Shown: positions 49,161 through 62,268 of the stretch, piece after piece
Layout: each line of letters starts with the position of its first letter
Numbering within the stretch: position 1 is the first letter of the stretch
Origin: Tridacna crocea
Taxonomy: Eukaryota; Mollusca; Bivalvia; Cardiida; Cardiidae
Direction: 5' to 3'
DNA length: 64,000 nt
NCBI GenBank assembly: GCA_943736015.1
Contig: OX031065.1
Span: forward strand, 14,103,427 to 14,167,426
Position numbers and translations under genes: made by a program
Notes under the pieces: model-generated
What the model was told of the DNA's origin: nothing
The model's input: the letters and a program-made list of their open reading frames with translations, nothing else
The model's database searches: none

Positions 49161-50798
49161 TTACATCTTATTTAATCTTTATGGCCTACTTCTAAATTCT
49201 TCAAACAAGAACAAGATTTTTTTATCGGAAAAAGTTTCCGCAACTGCAACCGGTTGCTTCTGAATTTTATATTTTCGCGCAGCGGTTAAACATAAAATTT
49301 GACTTATGACTCGCGTGGTCGTCAAAATTGGTTCAATGTTTTCGTCACCCTGGTAAGAAAACAGGGAAAAATTTTGTTTACCTTTCTTTGATTTGTACAA
49401 CAGGTATCGGTTGCCTCCGAAAGTGTCGAAGTTGATTTTACGATGTTACGCACAGCACGTAACAGTCACGTGTCAGCGAGATGGTCACCGTAACCAAATC
49501 AGTGGCCCTAGTGAGAGAAAATGAAAAAGAAAAATCCGTATAATAGACTTAAGCAACCATTGTCGTATGCTATAAAATATTCCCTAAGTCGAATTTTCAT
49601 GTTTTTGCGGATACGTAAGAGGCACCTGCCAGACAGTAGACAACCTAAATGGGTTTGTTGTCAGGTATAAAAAGATTGGAAAAAAAAAAATATTAGAAAT
49701 TATATAAGTTCCCTCTATTTGACCTATCAAGCAACAGGTGTCGTCTGCTATGAAATGCTCCGTAAGTCAATTTTTCGCGGAGACGTAACTGACACCTATG
49801 AGACGGTAGTCAACGTAAATGGATTTGTCGTCACGGTATAAAGAGATTGGAGAAAAAAATATACAGTAAAAATTTAGTTCCTTTTGTTTGATTTATGCAA
49901 TAAGAAGCAGTTGCTACTGAAAGAGCCTTCAGTCTTTTTTTAGCCACTTGTCGCATTATTTTCTGGGGTTTTCGCATGAGCGTAACGGGCACATATGAGA
50001 CGGTAGTCAACGTAACTGGGTTTCTTGTTGTGGTTTGAAGAGATTAGAAAAATTACACTTCAGTTGCCTTTGTTTGATATATGGGTTTTCAGTGTCTTTT
50101 TTAGCCACTTGTCACATTAATTTTTGGGTTTTTTCTACACTGTACATTGATCACTTTGGCTTATTGAAAAGTTTCAATGTGCAGCATTTATTGTGGGTCC
50201 ATTTAGAAAAGCGAATCCAGTTTAGGGCTTGGGAGGGGGGGTGCATCGAGGGTTTAAGGGAAGTAACTCTTGCAAGGGGCTTGAAAAGACCAAAACAAGG
50301 TCTTCTGGGCCCCTATTTTCTTAAATGTTTGCCCATTTTCAGTGAAATCTGGCATGTGTGGATGGTGCATGCCTGGCAGTTTGCCAAGGACTGCACAGCA
50401 GCCTTTAAAGAAGACTTTAAATCCACTTTTATGCCGTTTTTTTTCACTGTTTTTTATCTATAAATTAGCGCCCATTTTGGAGCGATTTTGAAGGCCTCTG
50501 ATTGGCTGATGGGCCCAGCTTTGAATTTGGCTGTTGGTACCCATTCTGATTTCCTTAAAGCTTCTCTGATTGGATAATTTCAGAGAGGGAAGAGATTTGA
50601 TTGGCTGATGGGAAGGGGGGGGAAATATCTGTTTATCCTTATTAACCTTTTACCACATAATGAAGCGGCTTTTTAACACCCCGAAGGCTTTTGAAAATAA
50701 ACTGAGGAAAGGAGAAAATGCGGGCTACCAGCATTTTCTCCTTTTCCCACAATGTTTTCTACCCTATCAAAGAAAAAAATTGGATATTTTAGTTATTC
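49161..50798. repeat. Monomer copy 31 (type C)
   Basis: Length 1638. 1040T and the CA pair at m314-315, as in copy 28. Last copy of the three-monomer block. Confidence 0.96.
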
Positions 50799-52439
50799 TT
50801 ACATCTTATTTAATCTTTATGGCCTACTTCTAAATTCTTCAAACAAGAACAAGATTTTTTTATCGGAAAAAGTTTCCGCAACTGCAACCGGTTGCTTCTG
50901 AATTTTATATTTTCGCGCAGCGGTTAAACATAAAATTTGACTTATGACTCGCGTGGTCGTCAAAATTGGTTCAATGTTTTCGTCACCCTGGTAAGAAAAC
51001 AGGGAAAAATTTTGTTTACCTTTCTTTGATTTGTACAACAGGTATCGGTTGCCTCCGAAAGTGTCGAAGTTGATTTTACGATGTTACGCACAGCACGTAA
51101 CAGTCACGTGTCAGCGAGATGGTCACCGTAACCAAATCAGTGGCCCTAGTGAGAGAAAATGAAAAAGAAAAATCCGTATAATAGACTTAAGCAACCATTG
51201 TCGTATGCTATAAAATATTCCCTAAGTCGAATTTTCATGTTTTTGCGGATACGTAAGAGGCACCTGCCAGACAGTAGACAACCTAAATGGGTTTGTTGTC
51301 AGGTATAAAAAGATTGGAAAAAAAAAAAAATATTAGAAATTATATAAGTTCCCTCTATTTGACCTATCAAGCAACAGGTGTCGTCTGCTATGAAATGCTC
51401 CGTAAGTCAATTTTTCGCGGAGACGTAACTGACACCTATGAGACGGTAGTCAACGTAAATGGATTTGTCGTCACGGTATAAAGAGATTGGAGAAAAAAAT
51501 ATACAGTAAAAATTTAGTTCCTTTTGTTTGATTTATGCAATAAGAAGCAGTTGCTACTGAAAGAGCCTTCAGTCTTTTTTTAGCCACTTGTCGCATTATT
51601 TTCTGGGGTTTTCGCATGAGCGTAACGGGCACATATGAGACGGTAGTCAACGTAACTGGGTTTCTTGTTGTGGTTTGAAGAGATTAGAAAAATTACACTT
51701 CAGTTGCCTTTGTTTGATATATGGGTTTTCAGTGTCTTTTTTAGCCACTTGTCACATTAATTTTTGGGTTTTTTCTACACTGTACATTGATCACTTTGGC
51801 TTATTGAAAAGTTTCAATGTGCAGCATTTATTGTGGGTCCAGTTAGAAAAGCGAATCCAGTTTAGGGCTTGGGAGGGGGGGGTGCATCGAGGGTTTAAGG
51901 GAAGTAACTCTTGCAAGGGGCTTGAAAAGACCAAAACAAGGTCTTCTGGGCCCCTATTTTCTTAAATGTTTGCCCATTTTCAGTGAAATCTGGCATGTGT
52001 GGATGGTGCATGCCTGGCAGTTTGCCAAGGACTGCACAGCAGCCTTTAAAGAAGACTTTAAATCCACTTTTATGCCGTTTTTTTTCACTGTTTTTTATCT
52101 ATAAATTAGCGCCCATTTTGGAGCGATTTTGAAGGCCTCTGATTGGCTGATGGGCCCAGCTTTGAATTTGGCTGTTGGTACCCATTCTGATTTCCTTAAA
52201 GCTTCTCTGATTGGATAATTTCAGAGAGGGAAGAGATTTGATTGGCTGATGGGAAGGGGGGGGAAATATCTGTTTATCCTTATTAACCTTTTACCACATA
52301 ATGAAGCGGCTTTTTAACACCCCGAAGGCTTTTGAAAATAAACTGAGGAAAGGAGAAAATGCGGGCTACCAGCATTTTCTCCTTTTCCCACAATGTTTTC
52401 TACCCTATCAAAGAAAAAAATTGGATATTTTAGTTATTC
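50799..52439. repeat. Monomer copy 32 (type D)
   Basis: Length 1641. CA pair at m314-315, first G-run 8 as in type B but without 215G; A-run 13. Confidence 0.95.
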
Positions 52440-54077
52440 TTACATCTTATTTAATCTTTATGGCCTACTTCTAAATTCTTCAAACAAGAACAAGATTTTT
52501 TTATCGGAAAAAGTTTCCGCAACTGCAACCGGTTGCTTCTGAATTTTATATTTTCGCGCAGCGGTTAAACATAAAATTTGACTTATGACTCGCGTGGTCG
52601 TCAAAATTGGTTCAATGTTTTCGTCACCCTGGTAAGAAAACAGGGAAAAATTTTGTTTACCTTTCTTTGATTTGTACAACAGGTATCGGTTGCCTCCGAA
52701 AGTGTCGAAGTTGATTTTACGATGTTACGCACAGCACGTAACAGTCACGTGTCAGCGAGATGGTCACCGTAACCAAATCAGTGGCCCTAGTGAGAGAAAA
52801 TGAAAAAGAAAAATCCGTATAATAGACTTAAGCAACCATTGTCGTATGCTATAAAATATTCCCTAAGTCGAATTTTCATGTTTTTGCGGATACGTAAGAG
52901 GCACCTGCCAGACAGTAGACAACCTAAATGGGTTTGTTGTCAGGTATAAAAAGATTGGAAAAAAAAAAATATTAGAAATTATATAAGTTCCCTCTATTTG
53001 ACCTATCAAGCAACAGGTGTCGTCTGCTATGAAATGCTCCGTAAGTCAATTTTTCGCGGAGACGTAACTGACACCTATGAGACGGTAGTCAACGTAAATG
53101 GATTTGTCGTCACGGTATAAAGAGATTGGAGAAAAAAATATACAGTAAAAATTTAGTTCCTTTTGTTTGATTTATGCAATAAGAAGCAGTTGCTACTGAA
53201 AGAGCCTTCAGTCTTTTTTTAGCCACTTGTCGCATTATTTTCTGGGGTTTTCGCATGAGCGTAACGGGCACATATGAGACGGTAGTCAACGTAACTGGGT
53301 TTCTTGTTGTGGTTTGAAGAGATTAGAAAAATTACACTTCAGTTGCCTTTGTTTGATATATGGGTTTTCAGTGTCTTTTTTAGCCACTTGTCACATTAAT
53401 TTTTGGGTTTTTTCTACACTGTACATTGATCACTTTGGCTTATTGAAAAGTTTCAATGTGCAGCATTTATTGTGGGTCCATTTAGAAAAGCGAATCCAGT
53501 TTAGGGCTTGGGAGGGGGGGTGCATCGAGGGTTTAAGGGAAGTAACTCTTGCAAGGGGCTTGAAAAGACCAAAACAAGGTCTTCTGGGCCCCTATTTTCT
53601 TAAATGTTTGCCCATTTTCAGTGAAATCTGGCATGTGTGGATGGTGCATGCCTGGCAGTTTGCCAAGGACTGCACAGCAGCCTTTAAAGAAGACTTTAAA
53701 TCCACTTTTATGCCGTTTTTTTTCACTGTTTTTTATCTATAAATTAGCGCCCATTTTGGAGCGATTTTGAAGGCCTCTGATTGGCTGATGGGCCCAGCTT
53801 TGAATTTGGCTGTTGGTACCCATTCTGATTTCCTTAAAGCTTCTCTGATTGGATAATTTCAGAGAGGGAAGAGATTTGATTGGCTGATGGGAAGGGGGGG
53901 GAAATATCTGTTTATCCTTATTAACCTTTTACCACATAATGAAGCGGCTTTTTAACACCCCGAAGGCTTTTGAAAATAAACTGAGGAAAGGAGAAAATGC
54001 GGGCTACCAGCATTTTCTCCTTTTCCCACAATGTTTTCTACCCTATCAAAGAAAAAAATTGGATATTTTAGTTATTC
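52440..54077. repeat. Monomer copy 33 (type C)
   Basis: Length 1638. 1040T and the CA pair at m314-315. Same type as copies 28, 31 and 38. Confidence 0.96.
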
Positions 54078-55715
54078 TTACATCTTATTTAATCTTTATG
54101 GCCTACTTCTAAATTCTTCAAACAAGAACAAGATTTTTTTATCGGAAAAAGTTTCCGCAACTGCAACCGGTTGCTTCTGAATTTTATATTTTCGCGCAGC
54201 GGTTAAACATAAAATTTGACTTATGACTCGCGTGGTCGTCAAAATTGGTTCAATGTTTTCGTCACCCTGGTAAGAAAACAGGGAAAAATTTTGTTTACCT
54301 TTCTTTGATTTGTACAACAGGTATCGGTTGCCTCCGAAAGTGTCGAAGTTGATTTTACGATGTTACGCACAGCACGTAACAGTCACGTGTCAGCGAGATG
54401 GTCACCGTAACCAAATCAGTGGCCCTAGTGAGAGAAAATGAAAAAGAAAAATCCGTATAATAGACTTAAGCAACCATTGTCGTATGCTATAAAATATTCC
54501 CTAAGTCGAATTTTCATGTTTTTGCGGATACGTAAGAGGCACCTGCCAGACAGTAGACAACCTAAATGGGTTTGTTGTCAGGTATAAAAAGATTGGAAAA
54601 AAAAAAAAATATTAGAAATTATATAAGTTCCCTCTATTTGACCTATCAAGCAACAGGTGTCGTCTGCTATGAAATGCTCCGTAAGTCAATTTTTCGCGGA
54701 GACGTAACTGACACCTATGAGACGGTAGTCAACGTAAATGGATTTGTCGTCACGGTATAAAGAGATTGGAGAAAAAAATATACAGTAAAAATTTAGTTCC
54801 TTTTGTTTGATTTATGCAATAAGAAGCAGTTGCTACTGAAAGAGCCTTCAGTCTTTTTTTAGCCACTTGTCGCATTATTTTCTGGGGTTTTCGCATGAGC
54901 GTAACGGGCACATATGAGACGGTAGTCAACGTAACTGGGTTTCTTGTTGTGGTTTGAAGAGATTAGAAAAATTACACTTCAGTTGCCTTTGTTTGATATA
55001 TGGGTTTTCAGTGTCTTTTTTAGCCACTTGTCACATTAATTTTTGGGTTTTTTCTACACTGTACATTGATCACTTTGGCTTATTGAAAAGTTTCAATGTG
55101 CAGCATTTATTGTGGGTCCAGTTAGAAAAGCGAATCCAGTTTAGGGCTTGGGAGGGGGGGTGCATCGAGGGTTTAAGGGAAGTAACTCTTGCAAGGGGCT
55201 TGAAAAGACCAAAACAAGGTCTTCTGGGCCCCTATTTTCTTAAATGTTTGCCCATTTTCAGTGAAATCTGGCATGTGTGGATGGTGCATGCCTGGCAGTT
55301 TGCCAAGGACTGCACAGCAGCCTTTAAAGACTTTAAATCCACTTTTATGCCGTTTATTTTCACTGTTTTTTATCTATAAATTAGCGCCCATTTTGGAGCG
55401 ATTTTGAAGGCCTCTGATTGGCTGATGGGCCCAGCTTTGAATTTGGCTGTTGGTACCCATTCTGATTTCCTTAAAGCTTCTCTGATTGGATAATTTCAGA
55501 GAGGGAAGAGATTTGATTGGCTGATGGGAAGGGGGGGGGAAATATCTGTTTATCCTTATTAACCTTTTACCACATAATGAAGCGGCTTTTTAACACCCCG
55601 AAGGCTTTTGAAAATAAACTGAGGAAAGGAGAAAATGCGGGCTACCAGCATTTTCTCCTTTTCCCACAATGTTTTCTACCCTATCAAAGAAAAAAATTGG
55701 ATATTTTAGTTATTC
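54078..55715. repeat. Monomer copy 34 (type E)
   Basis: Length 1638. A 3 bp deletion turns AAAGAAGACTTT into AAAGACTTT near m1249 (about 55328), and 1278A interrupts the T-run. CA pair at m314-315; A-run 13. Confidence 0.96.
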
Positions 55716-57353
55716 TTACATCTTATTTAATCTTTATGGCCTACTTCTAAATTCTTCAAACAAGAACAAGATTTTTTTATCGGAAAAAGTTTCCGCAACT
55801 GCAACCGGTTGCTTCTGAATTTTATATTTTCGCGCAGCGGTTAAACATAAAATTTGACTTATGACTCGCGTGGTCGTCAAAATTGGTTCAATGTTTTCGT
55901 CACCCTGGTAAGAAAACAGGGAAAAATTTGGTTTACCTTTCTTTGATTTGTACAACAGGTATCGGTTGCCTCCGAAAGTGTCGAAGTTGATTTTACGATG
56001 TTACGCACAGCACGTAACAGTCACGTGTCAGCGAGATGGTCACCGTAACCAAATCAGTGGCCCTAGTGAGAGAAAATGAAAAAGAAAAATCCGTATAATA
56101 GACTTAAGCAACCATTGTCGTATGCTATAAAATATTCCCTAAGTCGAATTTTCATGTTTTTGCGGATACGTAAGAGGCACCTGCCAGACAGTAGACAACC
56201 TAAATGGGTTTGTTGTCAGGTATAAAAAGATTGGAAAAAAAAAAATATTAGAAATTATATAAGTTCCCTCTATTTGACCTATCAAGCAACAGGTGTCGTC
56301 TGCTATGAAATGCTCCGTAAGTCAATTTTTCGCGGAGACGTAACTGACACCTATGAGACGGTAGTCAACGTAAATGGATTTGTCGTCACGGTATAAAGAG
56401 ATTGGAGAAAAAAATATACAGTAAAAATTTAGTTCCTTTTGTTTGATTTATGCAATAAGAAGCAGTTGCTACTGAAAGAGCCTTCAGTCTTTTTTTAGCC
56501 ACTTGTCGCATTATTTTCTGGGGTTTTCGCATGAGCGTAACGGGCACATATGAGACGGTAGTCAACGTAACTGGGTTTCTTGTTGTGGTTTGAAGAGATT
56601 AGAAAAATTACACTTCAGTTGCCTTTGTTTGATATATGGGTTTTCAGTGTCTTTTTTAGCCACTTGTCACATTAATTTTTGGGTTTTTACTACACTGTAC
56701 ATTGATCACTTTGGCTTATTGAAAAGTTTCAATGTGCAGCATTTATTGTGGGTCCAGTTAGAAAAGCGAATCCAGTTTAGGGCTTGGGAGGGGGGGTGCA
56801 TCGAGGGTTTAAGGGAAGTAACTCTTGCAAGGGGCTTGAAAAGACCAAAACAAGGTCTTCTGGGCCCCTATTTTCTTAAATGTTTGCCCATTTTCAGTGA
56901 AATCTGGCATGTGTGGATGGTGCATGCCTGGCAGTTTGCCAAGGACTGCACAGCAGCCTTTAAAGAAGACTTTAAATCCACTTTTATGCCGTTTTTTTTC
57001 ACTGTTTTTTATCTATAAATTAGCGCCCATTTTGGAGCGATTTTGAAGGCCTCTGATTGGCTGATGGGCCCAGCTTTGAATTTGGCTGTTGGTACCCATT
57101 CTGATTTCCTTAAAGCTTCTCTGATTGGATAATTTCAGAGAGGGAAGAGATTTGATTGGCTGATGGGAAGGGGGGGAAAATATCTGTTTATCCTTATTAA
57201 CCTTTTACCACATAATGAAGCGGCTTTTTAACACCCCGAAGGCTTTTGAAAATAAACTGAGGAAAGGAGAAAATGCGGGCTACCAGCATTTTCTCCTTTT
57301 CCCACAATGTTTTCTACCCTATCAAAGAAAAAAATTGGATATTTTAGTTATTC
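55716..57353. repeat. Monomer copy 35 (type B')
   Basis: Length 1638. 215G and the CA pair as type B but first G-run 7. Private 972A, and a second G-run of 7 followed by four As. Confidence 0.95.
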
Positions 57354-58992
57354 TTACATCTTATTTAATCTTTATGGCCTACTTCTAAATTCTTCAAACA
57401 AGAACAAGATTTTTTTATCGGAAAAAGATTTCGCAACTGCAACCGGTTGCTTCTGAATTTTATATTTTCGCGCAGCGGTTAAACATAAAATTTGACTTAT
57501 GACTCGCGTGGTCGTCAAAATTGGTTCAATGTTTTCGTCACCCTGGTAAGAAAACAGGGAAAAATTTTGTTTACCTTTCTTTGATTTGTACAACAGGTAT
57601 CGGTTGCCTCCGAAAGTGTCGAAGTTGATTTTACGATGTTACGCACAGCACGTAACAGTCACGTGTGGGCAAGATGGTCACCGTAACCAAATCAGTGGCC
57701 CTAGTGAGAGAAAATGAAAAAGAAAAATCCGTATAATAGACTTAAGCAACCATTGTCGTATGCTATAAAATATTCCCTAAGTCGAATTTTCCTGTTTTTG
57801 CGGATACGTAAGAGGCACCTGCCAGACAGTAGACAACCTAAATGGGTTTGTTGTCAGGTATAAAAAGATTGGAAAAAAAAAAATATTAGAAATTATATAA
57901 GTTCCCTCTATTTGACCTATCAAGCAACAGGTGTCGTCTGCTATGAAATGCTCCGTAAGTCAATTTTTCGCGGAGATGTAACTGACACCTATGAGACGGT
58001 AGTCAACGTAAATGGATTTGTCGTCACAGTATAAAGAGATTGGAGAAAAAAATATACAGTAAAAATTTAGTTCCTTTTGTTTGATTTATGCAATAAGAAG
58101 CAGTTGCTACTGAAAGAGCCTTCAGTCTTTTTTTTAGCCACTTGTCGCATTATTTTTTGGGGTTTTCGCATGAGCGTAACGGGCACATATGAGACGGTAG
58201 TCAACGTAACTGGGTTTCTTGTTGTGGTTTGAAGAGATTAGAAAAATTACACTTCAGTTGCCTTTGTTTGATATATGGGTTTTCAGTGTCTTTTTTAGCC
58301 ACTTGTCACATTAATTTTTGGGTTTTTTCTACACTGTACATTGATCACTTTGGCTTATTGAAAAGTTTCAATGTGCAGCATTTATTGTGGGTCCAGTTAG
58401 AAAAGCGAATCCAGTTTAGGGCTTGGGAGGGGGGGTGCATCGAGGGTTTAAGGGAAGTAACTCTTGCAAGGGGCTTGAAAAGACCAAAACAAGGTCTTCT
58501 GGGCCCCTATTTTCTTAAATGTTTGCCCATTTTCAGTGAAATCTGGCATGTGTGGATGGTGCATGCCTGGCAGTTTGCCAAGGACTGCACAGCAGCCTTT
58601 AAAGAAGACTTTAAATCCACTTTTATGCCGTTTTTTTTCACTGTTTTTTATCTATAAATTAGCGCCCATTTTGGAGCGATTTTGAAGGCCTCTGATTGGC
58701 TGATGGGCCCAGCTTTGAATTTGGCTGTTGGTACCCATTCTGATTTCCTTAAAGCTTCTCCGATTGGATAATTTCAGAGAGGGAAGAGATTTGATTGGCT
58801 GATGGGAAGGGGGGGGAAATATCTGTTTATCCTTATTAACCTTTTACCACATAATGAAGCGGCTTTTTAACACCCCGAAGGCTTTTGAAAATAAACTGAG
58901 GAAAGGAGAAAATGCGGGCTACCAGCATTTTCTCCTTTTCCCACAATGTTTTCTACCCTATCAAAGAAAAAAATTGGATATTTTAGTTATTC
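57354..58992. repeat. Monomer copy 36 (type A)
   Basis: Length 1639. All type A states of copies 26 and 29, with private 1405C next to the second CCAAT box; A-run 11. Confidence 0.96.
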
Positions 58993-60630
58993 TTACATCT
59001 TATTTAATCTTTATGGCCTACTTCTAAATTCTTCAAACAAGAACAAGATTTTTTTATCGGAAAAAGTTTCCGCAACTGCAACCGGTTGCTTCTGAATTTT
59101 ATATTTTCGCGCAGCGGTTAAACATAAAATTTGACTTATGACTCGCGTGGTCGTCAAAATTGGTTCAATGTTTTCGTCACCCTGGTAAGAAAACAGGGAA
59201 AAATTTTGTTTACCTTTCTTTGATTTGTACAACAGGTATCGGTTGCCTCCGAAAGTGTCGAAGTTGATTTTACGATGTTACGCACAGCACGTAACAGTCA
59301 CGTGTCAGCGAGATGGTCACCGTAACCAAATCAGTGGCCCTAGTGAGAGAAAATGAAAAAGAAAAATCCGTATAATAGACTTAAGCAACCATTGTCGTAT
59401 GCTATAAAATATTCCCTAAGTCGAATTTTCATGTTTTTGCGGATACGTAAGAGGCACCTGCCAGACAGTAGACAACCTAAATGGGTTTGTTGTCAGGTAT
59501 AAAAAGATTGGAAAAAAAAAAATATTAGAAATTATATAAGTTCCCTCTATTTGACCTATCAAGCAACAGGTGTCGTCTGCTATGAAATGCTCCGTAAGTC
59601 AATTTTTCGCGGAGACGTAACTGACACCTATGAGACGGTAGTCAACGTAAATGGATTTGTCGTCACGGTATAAAGAGATTGGAGAAAAAAATATACAGTA
59701 AAAATTTAGTTCCTTTTGTTTGATTTATGCAATAAGAAGCAGTTGCTACTGAAAGAGCCTTCAGTCTTTTTTTAGCCACTTGTCGCATTATTTTCTGGGG
59801 TTTTCGCATGAGCGTAACGGGCACATATGAGACGGTAGTCAACGTAACTGGGTTTCTTGTTGTGGTTTGAAGAGATTAGAAAAATTACACTTCAGTTGCC
59901 TTTGTTTGATATATGGGTTTTCAGTGTCTTTTTTAGCCACTTGTCACATTAATTTTTGGGTTTTTTCTACACTGTACATTGATCACTTTGGCTTATTGAA
60001 AAGTTTCAATGTGCAGCATTTATTGTGGGTCCAGTTAGAAAAGCGAATCCAGTTTAGGGCTTGGGAGGGGGGGGTGCATCGAGGGTTTAAGGGAAGTAAC
60101 TCTTGCAAGGGGCTTGAAAAGACCAAAACAAGGTCTTCTGGGCCCCTATTTTCTTAAATGTTTGCCCATTTTCAGTGAAATCTGGCATGTGTGGATGGTG
60201 CATGCCTGGCAGTTTGCCAAGGACTGCACAGCAGCCTTTAAAGAAGACTTTAAATCCACTTTTATGCCGTTTTTTTTCACTGTTTTTTATCTATAAATTA
60301 GCGCCCATTTTGGAGCGATTTTGAAGGCCTCTGATTGGCTGATGGGCCCAGCTTTGAATTTGGCTGTTGGTACCCATTCTGATTTCCTTAAAGCTTCTCT
60401 GATTGGATCATTTCAGAGAGGGAAGAGATTTGATTGGCTGATGGGAAGGGGGGGAAATATCTGTTTATCCTTATTAACCTTTTACCACATAATGAAGCGG
60501 CTTTTTAACACCCCGAAGGCTTTTGAAAATAAACTGAGGAAAGGAGAAAATGCGGGCTACCAGCATTTTCTCCTTTTCCCACAATGTTTTCTACCCTATC
60601 AAAGAAAAAAATTGGATATTTTAGTTATTC
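58993..60630. repeat. Monomer copy 37 (type D)
   Basis: Length 1638. First G-run 8, CA pair. 1414C, otherwise seen only in copy 24, removes a stop so the module's plus-strand frame runs 114 codons here. Second G-run 7. Confidence 0.95.
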
Positions 60631-62268
60631 TTACATCTTATTTAATCTTTATGGCCTACTTCTAAATTCTTCAAACAAGAACAAGATTTTTTTATCGGAA
60701 AAAGTTTCCGCAACTGCAACCGGTTGCTTCTGAATTTTATATTTTCGCGCAGCGGTTAAACATAAAATTTGACTTATGACTCGCGTGGTCGTCAAAATTG
60801 GTTCAATGTTTTCGTCACCCTGGTAAGAAAACAGGGAAAAATTTTGTTTACCTTTCTTTGATTTGTACAACAGGTATCGGTTGCCTCCGAAAGTGTCGAA
60901 GTTGATTTTACGATGTTACGCACAGCACGTAACAGTCACGTGTCAGCGAGATGGTCACCGTAACCAAATCAGTGGCCCTAGTGAGAGAAAATGAAAAAGA
61001 AAAATCCGTATAATAGACTTAAGCAACCATTGTCGTATGCTATAAAATATTCCCTAAGTCGAATTTTCATGTTTTTGCGGATACGTAAGAGGCACCTGCC
61101 AGACAGTAGACAACCTAAATGGGTTTGTTGTCAGGTATAAAAAGATTGGAAAAAAAAAAATATTAGAAATTATATAAGTTCCCTCTATTTGACCTATCAA
61201 GCAACAGGTGTCGTCTGCTATGAAATGCTCCGTAAGTCAATTTTTCGCGGAGACGTAACTGACACCTATGAGACGGTAGTCAACGTAAATTGATTTGTCG
61301 TCACGGTATAAAGAGATTGGAGAAAAAAATATACAGTAAAAATTTAGTTCCTTTTGTTTGATTTATGCAATAAGAAGCAGTTGCTACTGAAAGAGCCTTC
61401 AGTCTTTTTTTAGCCACTTGTCGCATTATTTTCTGGGGTTTTCGCATGAGCGTAACGGGCACATATGAGACGGTAGTCAACGTAACTGGGTTTCTTGTTG
61501 TGGTTTGAAGAGATTAGAAAAATTACACTTCAGTTGCCTTTGTTTGATATATGGGTTTTCAGTGTCTTTTTTAGCCACTTGTCACATTAATTTTTGGGTT
61601 TTTTCTACACTGTACATTGATCACTTTGGCTTATTGAAAAGTTTCAATGTGCAGCATTTATTGTGGGTCCATTTAGAAAAGCGAATCCAGTTTAGGGCTT
61701 GGGAGGGGGGGTGCATCGAGGGTTTAAGGGAAGTAACTCTTGCAAGGGGCTTGAAAAGACCAAAACAAGGTCTTCTGGGCCCCTATTTTCTTAAATGTTT
61801 GCCCATTTTCAGTGAAATCTGGCATGTGTGGATGGTGCATGCCTGGCAGTTTGCCAAGGACTGCACAGCAGCCTTTAAAGAAGACTTTAAATCCACTTTT
61901 ATGCCGTTTTTTTTCACTGTTTTTTATCTATAAATTAGCGCCCATTTTGGAGCGATTTTGAAGGCCTCTGATTGGCTGATGGGCCCAGCTTTGAATTTGG
62001 CTGTTGGTACCCATTCTGATTTCCTTAAAGCTTCTCTGATTGGATAATTTCAGAGAGGGAAGAGATTTGATTGGCTGATGGGAAGGGGGGGGAAATATCT
62101 GTTTATCCTTATTAACCTTTTACCACATAATGAAGCGGCTTTTTAACACCCCGAAGGCTTTTGAAAATAAACTGAGGAAAGGAGAAAATGCGGGCTACCA
62201 GCATTTTCTCCTTTTCCCACAATGTTTTCTACCCTATCAAAGAAAAAAATTGGATATTTTAGTTATTC
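60631..62268. repeat. Monomer copy 38 (type C)
   Basis: Length 1638. 1040T and CA pair. Private 659T (AAATGG to AAATTG, near 61291). Confidence 0.96.

Larger units (their letters stand above)
40965..50798. repeat. Higher-order repeat block III: three-monomer unit A-B-C, two rounds of 4917 bp
   Basis: Copies 26-28 (40965-45881) and 29-31 (45882-50798) match monomer for monomer, including homopolymer lengths (monomer lengths 1640, 1639 and 1638 in both). Type A has 75A, 78T, 318A, 439C, 622T, 673A, eight Ts near m773 and 801T. Type B has 215G, 314C, 315A and eight Gs in the first G-run. Type C has 314C, 315A and 1040T. I saw no difference between the two rounds by eye, so this is the most recent, or a mis-assembled, duplication in the window. 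Confidence 0.93.
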
